From: an uncultured Gemmatimonadota bacterium
GTDB lineage: Bacteria; Gemmatimonadota; Gemmatimonadetes; Gemmatimonadales; Gemmatimonadaceae
Length of the DNA: 64,000 nt
Assembly: GCA_902826615.1 (NCBI GenBank)
Contig: CADEFN010000001.1
Location: 930,001-994,000 of the forward strand
Direction of reading: 5' to 3'
Within the stretch, counting starts at the first letter, position 1, and each line of letters begins with the position of its first letter. A program made the position numbers and the translations under genes. Under the pieces are notes generated by a model. That model made no database searches. It was given only the letters and a program-made list of their open reading frames with translations, and was not told where the DNA came from. Positions 56,047 to 63,954 of this stretch are shown piece by piece.

Positions 56047-57269
56047 CGAACTTCGGACTCATCCAGCCAGAGGGCCGGTTCGGGTGCGGACGCTGCGCCG
56101 CGCACGCCGTCGGCGACAGGGGTGAGCGGGCGCTCCACCTCACGACGACGGATCCGGGGTTCCCGCACCACCAGGCTGTCGTACACGCCCTCGAGCCGGC
56201 CCACGATGTGATCCCAGGCAAACGTCTGCGAACGACGCTGGCCACGGGTGCCTAACGCCGCCGCCAGTCCCGGGTCGCGCAACACCCGGCGGACGCCATC
56301 CGCGAGGGCGGTGGGGTCCGACGGCGCCACGAGGAGTGCCTCGAGTCCCTGACGTGCCACTTCACGGTACCCCGCGATGTCGCTGGCGACGATGGGGAGA
56401 CCGGCGGCCATCGCTTCCACCAGCACGATGCCAAAGCTCTCGCTGCCGGTCGCCGGTGAGATGAAGACGTCGGCCGCACGATGATACGTCGGCAGTGCCT
56501 CGTTGGAGACCTTGCCAAGCATCTGGACACGGCTGCGAATCTCCGCGGGCAGGGAGTCGATGACCGAACGCTCCGCGCCATCACCCACCACCAGCAGTTG
56601 CAGGTCCGCAAACTCGGCGGCCAGCATGGCGAAGGCACGCACCGCTACCGGAAATCCCTTGCGTGGTTCGAGCCGACCGACAAAGAGCAGCCGTCGCCCC
56701 GGGGGGAGTGTCGCGGGGACGGCGTTGGCGAACACGTCGACGTCGGCTCCATTGGGCACGATCTCCACCTTGCGGTCGTCGTTCATGCGGGAGCACACCG
56801 AATCACGCGCCGCCGCGGAGACGGCGAGATGTCGGTCGACGCGCCGCCACACGGGCCGTAGCAGAGGCGCAAGGGCTGTGTAGACTCGGCCCTCGAAGTG
56901 GTCGCGGGCGAAGTAGGAGTGGAAGGTGGCAACCACCGGCGCCGTCTTGAGCAGCACTCCGAGCATCGATGTGCTCGGCGTGAGGGGGTCGTGCACGTGA
57001 ATGACGTCGGGCCCGAAGACATCGAGGGCCTTGGCGATGACCTGCGCTGAACGTCGCGAGAAGCAAAGACGTGCGACGGACCCGTTGACGTGGACCGGGT
57101 AGGGCCGGCCGACGATGCGTGCGTCGTCGCGAAAGCCCGGCTGATCGCCCGGTGCGAGGACGAGCACCTCGTGGCCGCGCTCACGCAGATGGCGGGAGAG
57201 CTGCCCGATATGCACCTGCACGCCCCCAGGGGCGTCCCAGCTATAAGGAGAAATCTGGATGATGCGCAT
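56043..57269 (-). CDS. GT4 family glycosyltransferase, PimA-like
   Basis: A 408-residue GT-B enzyme resembling phosphatidylinositol mannosyltransferase PimA: MRIIQISPYSWDAPGGVQVHIGQLSRHLRERGHEVLVLAPG is a family hallmark, and HVHDPLTPSTSMLGVLLKTAPVVATFHSYF and SRMNDDRKVEIVPNGADVDVF follow. The donor site carries an intact E-x7-E (SESFGIVLVEAMAAG). The ATG at 57269 is preferred over a TTG at 57275. It is the 3'-most gene of the GNAT, acyltransferase and MFS run on the minus strand and ends by overlapping the convergent PimB-like gene. Confidence 0.88.
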   Translation of the reverse strand: MRIIQISPYSWDAPGGVQVHIGQLSRHLRERGHEVLVLAPGDQPGFRDDARIVGRPYPVHVNGSVARLCFSRRSAQVIAKALDVFGPDVIHVHDPLTPSTSMLGVLLKTAPVVATFHSYFARDHFEGRVYTALAPLLRPVWRRVDRHLAVSAAARDSVCSRMNDDRKVEIVPNGADVDVFANAVPATLPPGRRLLFVGRLEPRKGFPVAVRAFAMLAAEFADLQLLVVGDGAERSVIDSLPAEIRSRVQMLGKVSNEALPTYHRAADVFISPATGSESFGIVLVEAMAAGLPIVASDIAGYREVARQGLEALLVAPSDPTALADGVRRVLRDPGLAAALGTRGQRRSQTFAWDHIVGRLEGVYDSLVVREPRIRRREVERPLTPVADGVRGAASAPEPALWLDESEVR

Positions 57270-57311
57270 GCTCAAACGCCCGGGGGCGCGGCAAGGGAGA
57301 CACGCTGGATG

Positions 57312-58631
57312 TCACTCCGTCGGGACACGGACGACCTGCGGCCGCCGTCTCCCCAGCGTGGTCAAAGCAAGGAATGCACCTACCACCCACAAGGCGACAC
57401 GATACGGCTCCTGCACTCCGAGCCGGCTCATGACATAGATACCGCCCCCAATCAGGAATGCCGTGCCGGCAAACATGGCCGCCACCAGCAGGTCCTTCGT
57501 GGAGAATATCACGCCGCGGCTCGAGGCCGGGGCGTGTTCATGCAGCAGCGTGTCCTGTGCGACCATCACCGGGGCGAGCAGGGCACCGCCGGCAAAGGCC
57601 ACAGGGAGAAAAATGCCAAACGAGAAAAAGACACCGGCCACGATCATCAACACGCCGATGGCTCCGATGCCGACATGGATCACCGTTTCGCGAGCCCAGC
57701 GGTGGCCGACGCTGCCAACGGCAAGGGATCCCACCACCATGCCGCCAGCCAGCGCGCCGCCAAGCACGCCCACGCCGGCGGTTCCACGCCCCATCACGGT
57801 TTGCACCGACACGGTCATGGCCACATACACGGTGCTGGCAAAGAGTGCCAGCAGAATGAGGGACGCAAAGGCGGCGCGCAGTCCGGGAGTTTGCCTGATT
57901 ACCAGCAGGGTTGCGCTGACATCACGCACCACCGAATGGCGCCGAGTCTGTGGGCGATGGGGTTCGCCCCCAACCGGGGTCGTCAGTGCGGCGATGCCCG
58001 CCAGGGTCAATACCGAGAGGGCGAAGGAGGCGGCGTCGAGGTAGAACCCGGCATGATAGGGGGTCCATCCCCAGCGCGCCCATACCGGGGCGGCAATGAT
58101 GAGTCCGCCCCCCACGATCCCGACCACCGTGGCGACCCGCCCTATGGAAGTGAGGGCGGCATTGGCCGGAAGCAGTTGCGAGCGCTCAACCAGGTCCGGA
58201 ATCAGCGCCATCTTGGCGCTGTTGAAGAAGAGGCCAAGCACAAACACGAAAAAGGCGGCGACATAGACGGCCCACAGATGCCCCGTGCTGAGATAGAGCC
58301 ACGGGATGGCCGCGACCAGCAGCGCGCGCAGGGCATCACACACCAGCATCGTGCGGCGCTTGTTCCAGCGGTCAACCAGGGCACCGGCGAGGGGTCCCAC
58401 CAGCACCGCCGGTGCCGTGAAGACCACCGAGAGTTTGGCGAGTTCCAGCCCGCCGGTGTCGGCGCGTGCGCCCGCGCCCACCAGGGCAATCAGCGCCATG
58501 TGGTGCAGCTTGTCGCCCAGCTGGGAGACGGTTTGCCCAATGACCAGCAGCAAGAACCCGGGCCGGCGCAAGACGCCGGCCAGCGAGGCCGGTGCGGGGG
58601 CGGTGCCTAACGCGGATTCAGCGGATGTCAC
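57312..58631 (-). CDS. MFS transporter
   Basis: A 439-residue major facilitator with about twelve membrane segments. The motif between TM2 and TM3 is LAGALVDRWNKRRTMLVCDALRALLVAAIPW, like GxLADRxGRR, and further helices include GVIFSTKDLLVAAMFAGTAFLIGGGI. It resembles the MFS_3 (enterobactin exporter EntS-like) group. The start is taken at GTG 58631, which overlaps the upstream acyltransferase stop; an ATG at 58685 would add 18 residues. An export role for the lipids made nearby is possible but unproven. Confidence 0.85.
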   Translation of the reverse strand: MTSAESALGTAPAPASLAGVLRRPGFLLLVIGQTVSQLGDKLHHMALIALVGAGARADTGGLELAKLSVVFTAPAVLVGPLAGALVDRWNKRRTMLVCDALRALLVAAIPWLYLSTGHLWAVYVAAFFVFVLGLFFNSAKMALIPDLVERSQLLPANAALTSIGRVATVVGIVGGGLIIAAPVWARWGWTPYHAGFYLDAASFALSVLTLAGIAALTTPVGGEPHRPQTRRHSVVRDVSATLLVIRQTPGLRAAFASLILLALFASTVYVAMTVSVQTVMGRGTAGVGVLGGALAGGMVVGSLAVGSVGHRWARETVIHVGIGAIGVLMIVAGVFFSFGIFLPVAFAGGALLAPVMVAQDTLLHEHAPASSRGVIFSTKDLLVAAMFAGTAFLIGGGIYVMSRLGVQEPYRVALWVVGAFLALTTLGRRRPQVVRVPTE

Positions 58632-59484
58632 GCGCTGGCCATGCGGGCTGAAAGACGTACCATTCGTCGGGATGTGACTGCGCAAAGCTGGCCAGCTGGC
58701 TACCGATGCGGCGTACCAGTGTATCGGTGGTGTAGCCCGCGGGTTCCACCGGAGGTTCGAAGGTCAGCCGATAACGCGGGCCCGCCCCCGGCCGGCGCAC
58801 GATAGACCCGACGACCACCGGGGCGTTGGCCGCGATGGCAAAGGCGGCCGGCCCCGTGGGGATATCGCGGGGTGCATCACCAAAGGGTACGGGAATCCCC
58901 GGCGCCCCTGTTCCCACCAATCGATCGGCCACAAGCGCCACGAGGTTGCCCTCCTTGAGCACACGGTACAGCTGGCGGGCTCCGGTGTTCCGGGACACGA
59001 GCTTCACGCCAGTAGCCGTGCGGTACGTCGCCAGGGCCGCTCCGGTTTCCGGTGCCAGGTCTTCCACCATGGCATAGATGGGGAACCCCATGGCGGCCAT
59101 CCATACCGCCCCCAGTTCGTAGGGCCCCACGTGCCCGGTCACAATCACCACCCCGCGCCCGAGATTGAAGGCGGCCCGCAGATGGTCCTCGCCATGCACC
59201 TCTACCAGGTCGCGGACTCCCGTCGCACCCATCGAAGGAAGCCGGAATAAATCGACCGCCGCTTCGAACAGATTGGGCAGGAGCCGCCGGGCCGCGTCAC
59301 GTTGCTGTAACGCGGTCTGTCCGGGCATGAGATGCCGGGCATTTTCGAGTGCGATGGCGCGGCGCGCCGGCGCGAGCCACCAGCCTAACGAGCCCGCGAA
59401 CCGTGCCAGGGCATGCAGCACCCGGGGAGGAAGGTGGCGCGCGAGGAACATGCCCCCTCGCACGAGTGGGGCTGACGGCAGCAC
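58618..59484 (-). CDS. LpxL/PatA-like lysophospholipid acyltransferase
   Basis: A 288-residue acyltransferase of the HtrB/LpxL group that includes the PIM acyltransferase PatA. The catalytic H-x4-E motif is in GVVIVTGHVGPYELGAVWMA. Other features are NARHLMPGQTALQQRDAARRLLPNLFEAAVDLFRLP, LKEGNLVALVADRLVGTGAPGIPVPFGDAPRDIPTGPAAFA and ANAPVVVGSIVRRPGAGPRYRLTFEPPVEP. It transfers acyl chains to glycolipid acceptors at the membrane. It lies between an acetyltransferase and the MFS/GT genes, in one minus-strand run. Confidence 0.88.
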   Translation of the reverse strand: MLPSAPLVRGGMFLARHLPPRVLHALARFAGSLGWWLAPARRAIALENARHLMPGQTALQQRDAARRLLPNLFEAAVDLFRLPSMGATGVRDLVEVHGEDHLRAAFNLGRGVVIVTGHVGPYELGAVWMAAMGFPIYAMVEDLAPETGAALATYRTATGVKLVSRNTGARQLYRVLKEGNLVALVADRLVGTGAPGIPVPFGDAPRDIPTGPAAFAIAANAPVVVGSIVRRPGAGPRYRLTFEPPVEPAGYTTDTLVRRIGSQLASFAQSHPDEWYVFQPAWPARDIR

Positions 59485-59487
59485 AGC

Positions 59488-60066
59488 TCAGTCCGTGACC
59501 ACGGAGACACCAGGCCGCGAGGTGATCTGGCGCCGCATGCGGACAAACCGGACCGCCACGCCATTCGGCATCACATCACTCACGGCCTCCACCTCGACAA
59601 ACCCGTGCATGCGATAGAGGGGCACCCCGGGCAACGTGGCCATGAGTTCAAGCGCCCGATACCCCTCGTCCCAGGCCGCCGCAGTGCAGACGTCGAGGAG
59701 CTGCGTACCGATCCCGCGTCGGGCCCAGTCGGGATGCACAAAAAAGGCGCGAATTCGTGCGGCTTCGGTGGCAGGATCGAGCACTGGTGCTTCGACCATA
59801 CGACGCTGATCGCCGCCGTACAGCGCCCCTCGGCGGCTCCAGCCCCCGCACGCTACCGCGACCCCATCCACCTCACCCACGTAATACGTGCCGTCGCGCA
59901 CGAGGGTGGTGTCGACACCAAAGACGTAGCGGTTGGCGGCGTCGATTTCCTCGGGCGTGTAGAAGCCTGCGCTGAGTGCGTCTGCCGAACGGTGGATCAG
60001 TGCATTGAGCTCGGGGATTTCACCGAGCCCGGCCCGGCGGAAGCCTAACGCGAGGCGTTCGGGCAT
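59488..60066 (-). CDS. GNAT family N-acetyltransferase
   Basis: A 192-residue GNAT protein: RRAGLGEIPELNALIHRSADALSAGFYTPEEIDAANRYVFGVD, YVGEVDGVAVACGGWSRR, and the acetyl-CoA loop AFFVHPDWARRGIGTQLLDVCTAAAWDEGYRALELMATLPGVPLYRMHGF (RRGIGT). It is 3 nt upstream of the acyltransferase gene, so both are probably cotranscribed. Acceptor unknown. Confidence 0.92.
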   Translation of the reverse strand: MPERLALGFRRAGLGEIPELNALIHRSADALSAGFYTPEEIDAANRYVFGVDTTLVRDGTYYVGEVDGVAVACGGWSRRGALYGGDQRRMVEAPVLDPATEAARIRAFFVHPDWARRGIGTQLLDVCTAAAWDEGYRALELMATLPGVPLYRMHGFVEVEAVSDVMPNGVAVRFVRMRRQITSRPGVSVVTD

Positions 60067-60070
60067 ATGC

Positions 60071-60334
60071 TCACGTTCGCGAGGGAACGCTCGCTCGCTT
60101 GCGCAGCAGACCCAGCATCAGGGAGAGTCCGGTGCCGGCGATAGCGGCGCTGATGCCGTCGCCCACAAGACCAGGCGCCAGCGCGCCGCCCAGCAAGGAG
60201 CCACCGCCAACACCCCCAACGGCGCCAACCAGGGAGTTGACCACGAGACCATGTGTGCCACCGCGCCGCAGCAGTGCCGCGAGGTTGCCACCCGCCGCAC
60301 CAGCCACGAGTTGCAGCATGAGGGAGGTCAGCAT
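60071..60334 (-). CDS. Small glycine-rich membrane protein
   Basis: An 87-residue hydrophobic protein (MLTSLMLQLVAGAAGGNLAALLRR, then VVNSLVGAVGGVGGGSLLGGALAPGLVGDGISAAIAGTGLSLMLGLLRKR). Two to three membrane segments with Gly-zipper-like spacing and a basic end. Function not known; similar short proteins are widespread. It is 4 nt from the GNAT gene. Confidence 0.65.
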   Translation of the reverse strand: MLTSLMLQLVAGAAGGNLAALLRRGGTHGLVVNSLVGAVGGVGGGSLLGGALAPGLVGDGISAAIAGTGLSLMLGLLRKRASVPSRT

Positions 60335-60347
60335 GGTGCCGGGTTCC

Positions 60348-60722
60348 CTACTGACAGGCCACTTCGCCGCTTGGACGCGCGCTCACGGCGCGGCCCACAT
60401 ACATCTTGCAGACGAGTCCGGGCACCGCCGAGTGTGTTGCCTCGGCATCAAATCCCGCTTGCAGGTTGGACGACGTGATGACCACCGAGACAAGACTCGT
60501 GGACGTCCAGTCGAGCTGAGTGGTGTCGGTGGAGTAGGCCTGGTTCTCGGCCCAGTACCCCTCTTCGGCGTTGCGCAGCTCCGCCAGGTCTGCCGTCATC
60601 GTGGCAATGTACCCGCGTCGTTTGGCGGCCTGGTAGCGGCCATACGCGATCCCTGCAAGGACCGCCAGGACAAGCATGACGAGCATGAGCTCGATCAGTG
60701 TAAAACCGTGACGACGGCGCAT
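60348..60722 (-). CDS. Type IV pilin-like prepilin
   Basis: A 124-residue prepilin with class III signal MRRRHGFTLIELMLVMLVLAVLAGIAYGRYQAAKRR (cleavage after Gly, Glu at +5), then a globular domain with ENQAYSTDTTQLDWTSTSLVSVVITSSNL. Two C-terminal Cys (LVCKMY, EVACQ) form a probable disulfide loop. It is paralogous to the pilin at 60837-61247, sharing the AENxxYSTDTTxLDW block, and transcribed in the same direction. Confidence 0.88.
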   Translation of the reverse strand: MRRRHGFTLIELMLVMLVLAVLAGIAYGRYQAAKRRGYIATMTADLAELRNAEEGYWAENQAYSTDTTQLDWTSTSLVSVVITSSNLQAGFDAEATHSAVPGLVCKMYVGRAVSARPSGEVACQ

Positions 60723-60795
60723 GCGGAAGGCGATGGGGGAGAGGCCCTGACCTTGGAGTAAGCTAGCCGGTCGCCCGTGCCAAACGCCATGCAGA

Positions 60796-60816
60796 GGGGC
60801 GCAGAAATCGCGCCCC
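60796..60816 (-). terminator. GC-rich hairpin downstream of the second pilin gene
   Basis: GGGGCGC and GCGCCCC form a 7-bp stem with a 7-nt loop, 20 nt after the stop of the pilin at 60837-61247 (minus strand). No T-run follows, so it may be only an attenuator. A CGTTAGGC octamer (60830-60837) lies between. Confidence 0.4.
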
Positions 60817-60836
60817 GCGCCCGATCGTACGTTAGG

Positions 60837-61247
60837 CTATGGAGTTACCCCCGCACCAATACCCGACGCACCGGCGGTGCAGATGATGTCGCCGGAGGCG
60901 GTGTTCACGGCATCGGCCCCGACATATGTGGCACACACGGCTCCCGGGTAGAGCGCGTGGCGTGCCTCGGCAGTGAAACCGGCTGACGGGTCTGCCGCAG
61001 TAAGGCTCAGGGCGACCTTGGAAGAGCCGTTCCAGTCCAGCGCCGTGGTATCGGTGGAGTAGAGATGGTTTTCGGCCCAGAAGGCTTCCTGCGCGACACG
61101 AAGGGACCCGAGTTCGGTACGCAGTGAAGCGAGATATGCCCGCTCCTTGAAGGTCCGGTAGCGAGGCACAGCCACTGCGGTCAGCGCCCCGAACACCGCC
61201 AGGGCAACCAGGACCTCGACGAAGGTGAAGCCGTTTCTCTTGCGCAT
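60837..61247 (-). CDS. Type IV pilin-like prepilin
   Basis: A 136-residue prepilin with class III signal MRKRNGFTFVEVLVALAVFGALTAVAVPRYRTFKERAYLASL (Gly cleavage site, Glu at +5). The globular part shares AENHLYSTDTTALDWNGSSKVALSL with its neighbour and has C-terminal Cys in GAVCATY and DIICTAG. The ATG at 61247 starts the prepilin signal. Probably a major or minor pilin subunit; no assembly genes (pilB, pilC, pilD) are in the window. Confidence 0.88.
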   Translation of the reverse strand: MRKRNGFTFVEVLVALAVFGALTAVAVPRYRTFKERAYLASLRTELGSLRVAQEAFWAENHLYSTDTTALDWNGSSKVALSLTAADPSAGFTAEARHALYPGAVCATYVGADAVNTASGDIICTAGASGIGAGVTP

Positions 61248-61623
61248 GGAGCTACTCCCGGGCAAAGGGACCGAATACGCCGACCTGCAATGGTGATGGG
61301 CAGGTAGGGTGCCAGCGTGTGCTGGCTCACAAAGCTTCGGCCGCGACATCTCGGGCTTGAGCGGACAAGTTGTCCCGAGGGATAGGGAAGAGTGGCGATC
61401 CTAAACCGTTACACAACAACACGTTGAACGGTTTTCGATCCCAAGGAGATTTCGCCACCGGCGGCATCAGGAAAGTCGCTGAAACCATCGGGAATTGCCC
61501 GCCGTTGTATGCAAGTGCCTGCTTGCTCTGTGTCAGGCATTCCGCTATGTGTTCCAGCCCGCTCATCACGCCGGGAGCCAGTCCGGCGGTCGTCTGCGGG
61601 CACTTCATACGTCAAGAGTTGAG
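61248..61623. other. Gene-poor intergenic region between a pilin gene and a TetR gene
   Basis: A 376-nt region where I see no convincing gene; a 93-codon minus-strand frame inside it has no family character. It holds the 5' leader of the pilin gene (leftward) and of the TetR gene (rightward), plus an 8-bp inverted repeat (AAACCGTT / AACGGTTT, 61403-61434). Confidence 0.6.
61403..61434. promoter_or_regulatory. 8-bp inverted repeat upstream of the TetR gene
   Basis: AAACCGTT and AACGGTTT are perfect inverted arms with a 16-nt spacer, about 190 nt before the TetR ATG. The spacer contains CAACACGTTG, itself nearly palindromic. A repressor-binding site or an RNA hairpin are both possible. Confidence 0.4.
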
Positions 61624-62235
61624 ATGATCAGTCGCCAGAAACTGCTTGAAGCTGCGGCCCGGGTATTTGCCGAGTCGGGGTTTCGGGGTGCGACCACGCG
61701 TCGCATCGCGGAGGCGGCGGGGGTGAACGAGGTCACGTTGTTTCGGCTGTTCGGGAGCAAGTCGCAGCTGCTGACGGAGGCGATGCAATGCATGCATCCC
61801 AACGCAGGGCTGAATCTTCCCGCCGAGCCGGGTGACGTCGAACGCGAGCTGCTGACGTGGTCCGAGGGGCATCTCGAGGCCATGCGTTCGATGCGTCACA
61901 TCATTCGCAAGACGATGGCGGAATTGGAGGAGCATCCGGAAATGCGGCAAGTCGTGTGTGACGCCAAGACTCCGATGTTCAATCAGCTGCTGTCGTATGT
62001 GTCGCTGGCGTGGCCCTCGGCGACCGCCGGGGACGAGTCCATGCGACGCACGGCCTGCTCGATGCTGGTGTCGGCAATGTTTTCCGATGCCATCGGCCGT
62101 GATGTGGTATCGGCGGCCTATCCGGTGCCGGCCGAGTCGGCGGCACAGAAGTACCTGACCGTGTTCCTTCGCACGATGGGTCCGGTCCGGCGCCCGACCG
62201 CAGGGCGGACACTGGCAACTGCTGCAAATGACTAG
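61624..62235 (+). CDS. TetR-family transcriptional regulator
   Basis: A 203-residue regulator. The N-terminal HTH is MISRQKLLEAAARVFAESGFRGATTRRIAEAAGVNEVTLFRLFGSKSQLLTEAM; the ligand-binding domain follows. It sits 33 nt upstream of a TolC-type gene and probably represses that efflux operon. The ATG at 61624 fits the family start; the frame is open upstream but unconvincing. Confidence 0.93.
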   Translation: MISRQKLLEAAARVFAESGFRGATTRRIAEAAGVNEVTLFRLFGSKSQLLTEAMQCMHPNAGLNLPAEPGDVERELLTWSEGHLEAMRSMRHIIRKTMAELEEHPEMRQVVCDAKTPMFNQLLSYVSLAWPSATAGDESMRRTACSMLVSAMFSDAIGRDVVSAAYPVPAESAAQKYLTVFLRTMGPVRRPTAGRTLATAAND

Positions 62236-62268
62236 TCCCACCGTCTTCACGAATTTCACAGGATTTCC

Positions 62269-63939
62269 ATGAGAGTTTTTCTCCGAACGCTGGCCGCGGG
62301 GGTCGCCCTGACCCTGATCGCCGCAGACGCACGCGCCCAGGGTGTTCGCGCCATCACCCTCGAAGAAGCCCTTCGCATGGCGGAGAGTCAGAGCGAGGCC
62401 GTGCGTATTGCGCAGGCTGGGGTCAGGCGTGCCGACGGCCAGGTGATGCAAGCCCGGTCGCAGTATCTCCCGCAGATCTCGGGGTCACTCGGCTACACGC
62501 GCACGCTGGCCACGCAGTTTTCGGCCTTTAATACGGCGCCCCCTCCGGTGCCGGCGACTGAGCCACCGGCACCCCCACGCGACACCGTCAGTTACTTCCA
62601 GCCCTGCTTGCGCTATCTCGCGCCCGCGGGCGCGTCGGATGCGGCGCGGGTGCGCGGCCTCGAGACATATGCGCGATGCTCGTCGGGGGGCGGGCTCGAT
62701 TTCACGCGGGTCGGTTTTGGCGCCCAGAACCAGTACCAGTTTGCGGCGAATGGAAGCCTCACGCTGTACTCCGGTGGGCGTGTGCAGCTGCAGAATCGCG
62801 CGGCCGTGGCCGGTCGGCGTTCGGCAGATATCGAACTCACGGCGCAGCGCGCGCAGATGGCCCTGAATGTGACCGAGTCCTACTACGACGCCGTCCTCGC
62901 CGACCGCCTGGTGGCGATTGCGGAATCGTCGCTGGTGCAGACCGAGGGCACGCTCAGACAGACAACATTGGCGCGGCAGGTGGGGAACCAATCGGAGTTC
63001 GAGTTGCTGCGCGCGAAGGTGACACGCGACAACCAGCTCCCGGTGCTCATTCAGCGTAAAACCGACCGTGACCTGGCGTATCTGCGCCTGCAGCAGCTCC
63101 TCAACCTGCCCTATGGTGAACCGCTGCGCCTGACGACGACAATCGAAGACCAATCGCTGGCGACTGTGCAGCTGGTGGCGAACACCACGATGGGCGGCAC
63201 CCAGCCTGATACGAGTGCCTCGGCACGCAGCTCGGTGCGGCAGCTCGACGAGTCGCTGCGGGCCGGTGAGGCGCAGCTCAAGTCGGCGAGCCGGGAATGG
63301 ATTCCCACCATCAGCATGACGTCGGCGTACAGTCGTGTCGGGTTTGGCACCGGCATTCCGTCGTGGGGGAATTTCCTGAACAACTGGACGGTGTCGCTTG
63401 GCGCCAGCTTTCCCTTGTTTACCGGGGGGGCGCTCAAGGGTGCGCAGATGGTTGCCCAGGCGTCGGTGGAGGAAACCCGCGCCCGGCTCGACCAGACCCG
63501 TGAGCTCGCGGCGCTCGATGCGCGGCAGTCGGTGTTTCAGCTGCAGCAGGCCGAAGCAGCCCTCGCCGCGTCGGCTGGCACCCAGGAACAGGCGGCGCGG
63601 GCCTACAGCATTGCAGAAGTCCGGTTCAAGGAAGGGATCTCCACGCAGCTGGAGCTGAGCGAGTCGCGCTTGCTGCTCGAGCAGGCGGCGGTGAACCGCG
63701 TGCAGGCCGCGCGCAACGTGCAGGTGGCGCGAATGCGGCTGACCCTGCTGAAGGATCTCCCGTTAGGCGCGGGGGGTGGCTCGTTTGGTGGTGGTGCGCA
63801 GGGCGCCGGTGGTGCCGGTGGCTTTGGTGGTGCCGCTGCCGGTGCGGGCGGTGGGATACAAGCCCCGCAGCAAGGGGGACAGGGACAGCGCAGGGCGCCC
63901 ACAGCAGCGGCGTCGACGGGAACGGGACAGCCTCAGTAG
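62269..63939 (+). CDS. TolC-family outer membrane efflux protein
   Basis: A 556-residue exported protein (signal MRVFLRTLAAGVALTLIAADARAQ). It has the two repeated coiled-coil/beta units typical of TolC: ITLEEALRMAESQSEAVRIAQAGVRRADGQVMQARSQYLPQISGSLGYTRT and SASRSSVRQLDESLRAGEAQLKSASREWIPTISMTSAYSRVGFG. An insert after the first strands (about residues 80-145) carries two Cys. The C terminus is a long Gly/Gln-rich tail. Part of a TetR-TolC-adaptor RND-type efflux operon. Confidence 0.93.
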   Translation: MRVFLRTLAAGVALTLIAADARAQGVRAITLEEALRMAESQSEAVRIAQAGVRRADGQVMQARSQYLPQISGSLGYTRTLATQFSAFNTAPPPVPATEPPAPPRDTVSYFQPCLRYLAPAGASDAARVRGLETYARCSSGGGLDFTRVGFGAQNQYQFAANGSLTLYSGGRVQLQNRAAVAGRRSADIELTAQRAQMALNVTESYYDAVLADRLVAIAESSLVQTEGTLRQTTLARQVGNQSEFELLRAKVTRDNQLPVLIQRKTDRDLAYLRLQQLLNLPYGEPLRLTTTIEDQSLATVQLVANTTMGGTQPDTSASARSSVRQLDESLRAGEAQLKSASREWIPTISMTSAYSRVGFGTGIPSWGNFLNNWTVSLGASFPLFTGGALKGAQMVAQASVEETRARLDQTRELAALDARQSVFQLQQAEAALAASAGTQEQAARAYSIAEVRFKEGISTQLELSESRLLLEQAAVNRVQAARNVQVARMRLTLLKDLPLGAGGGSFGGGAQGAGGAGGFGGAAAGAGGGIQAPQQGGQGQRRAPTAAASTGTGQPQ

Positions 63940-63954
63940 CCACTCACAACGACC

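Noticed and set aside
57090-58610. 506-codon plus-strand frame opposite the MFS and GT4 genes
   Set aside because: Rich in Gly, His, Gln and Arg with no domain signature; it is the complement of real transporter coding sequence.
61248-61400. Cyclic-di-GMP (GEMM) riboswitch in the pilin leader
   Set aside because: Such switches often precede pilin genes, but I could not find the conserved core (such as GGACGCAAAGCC) on the minus strand; a covariance-model search would settle it.
61327-61608. 93-codon minus-strand frame between the pilin and TetR genes
   Set aside because: No start context, no motif, and it covers an inverted repeat; probably non-coding.
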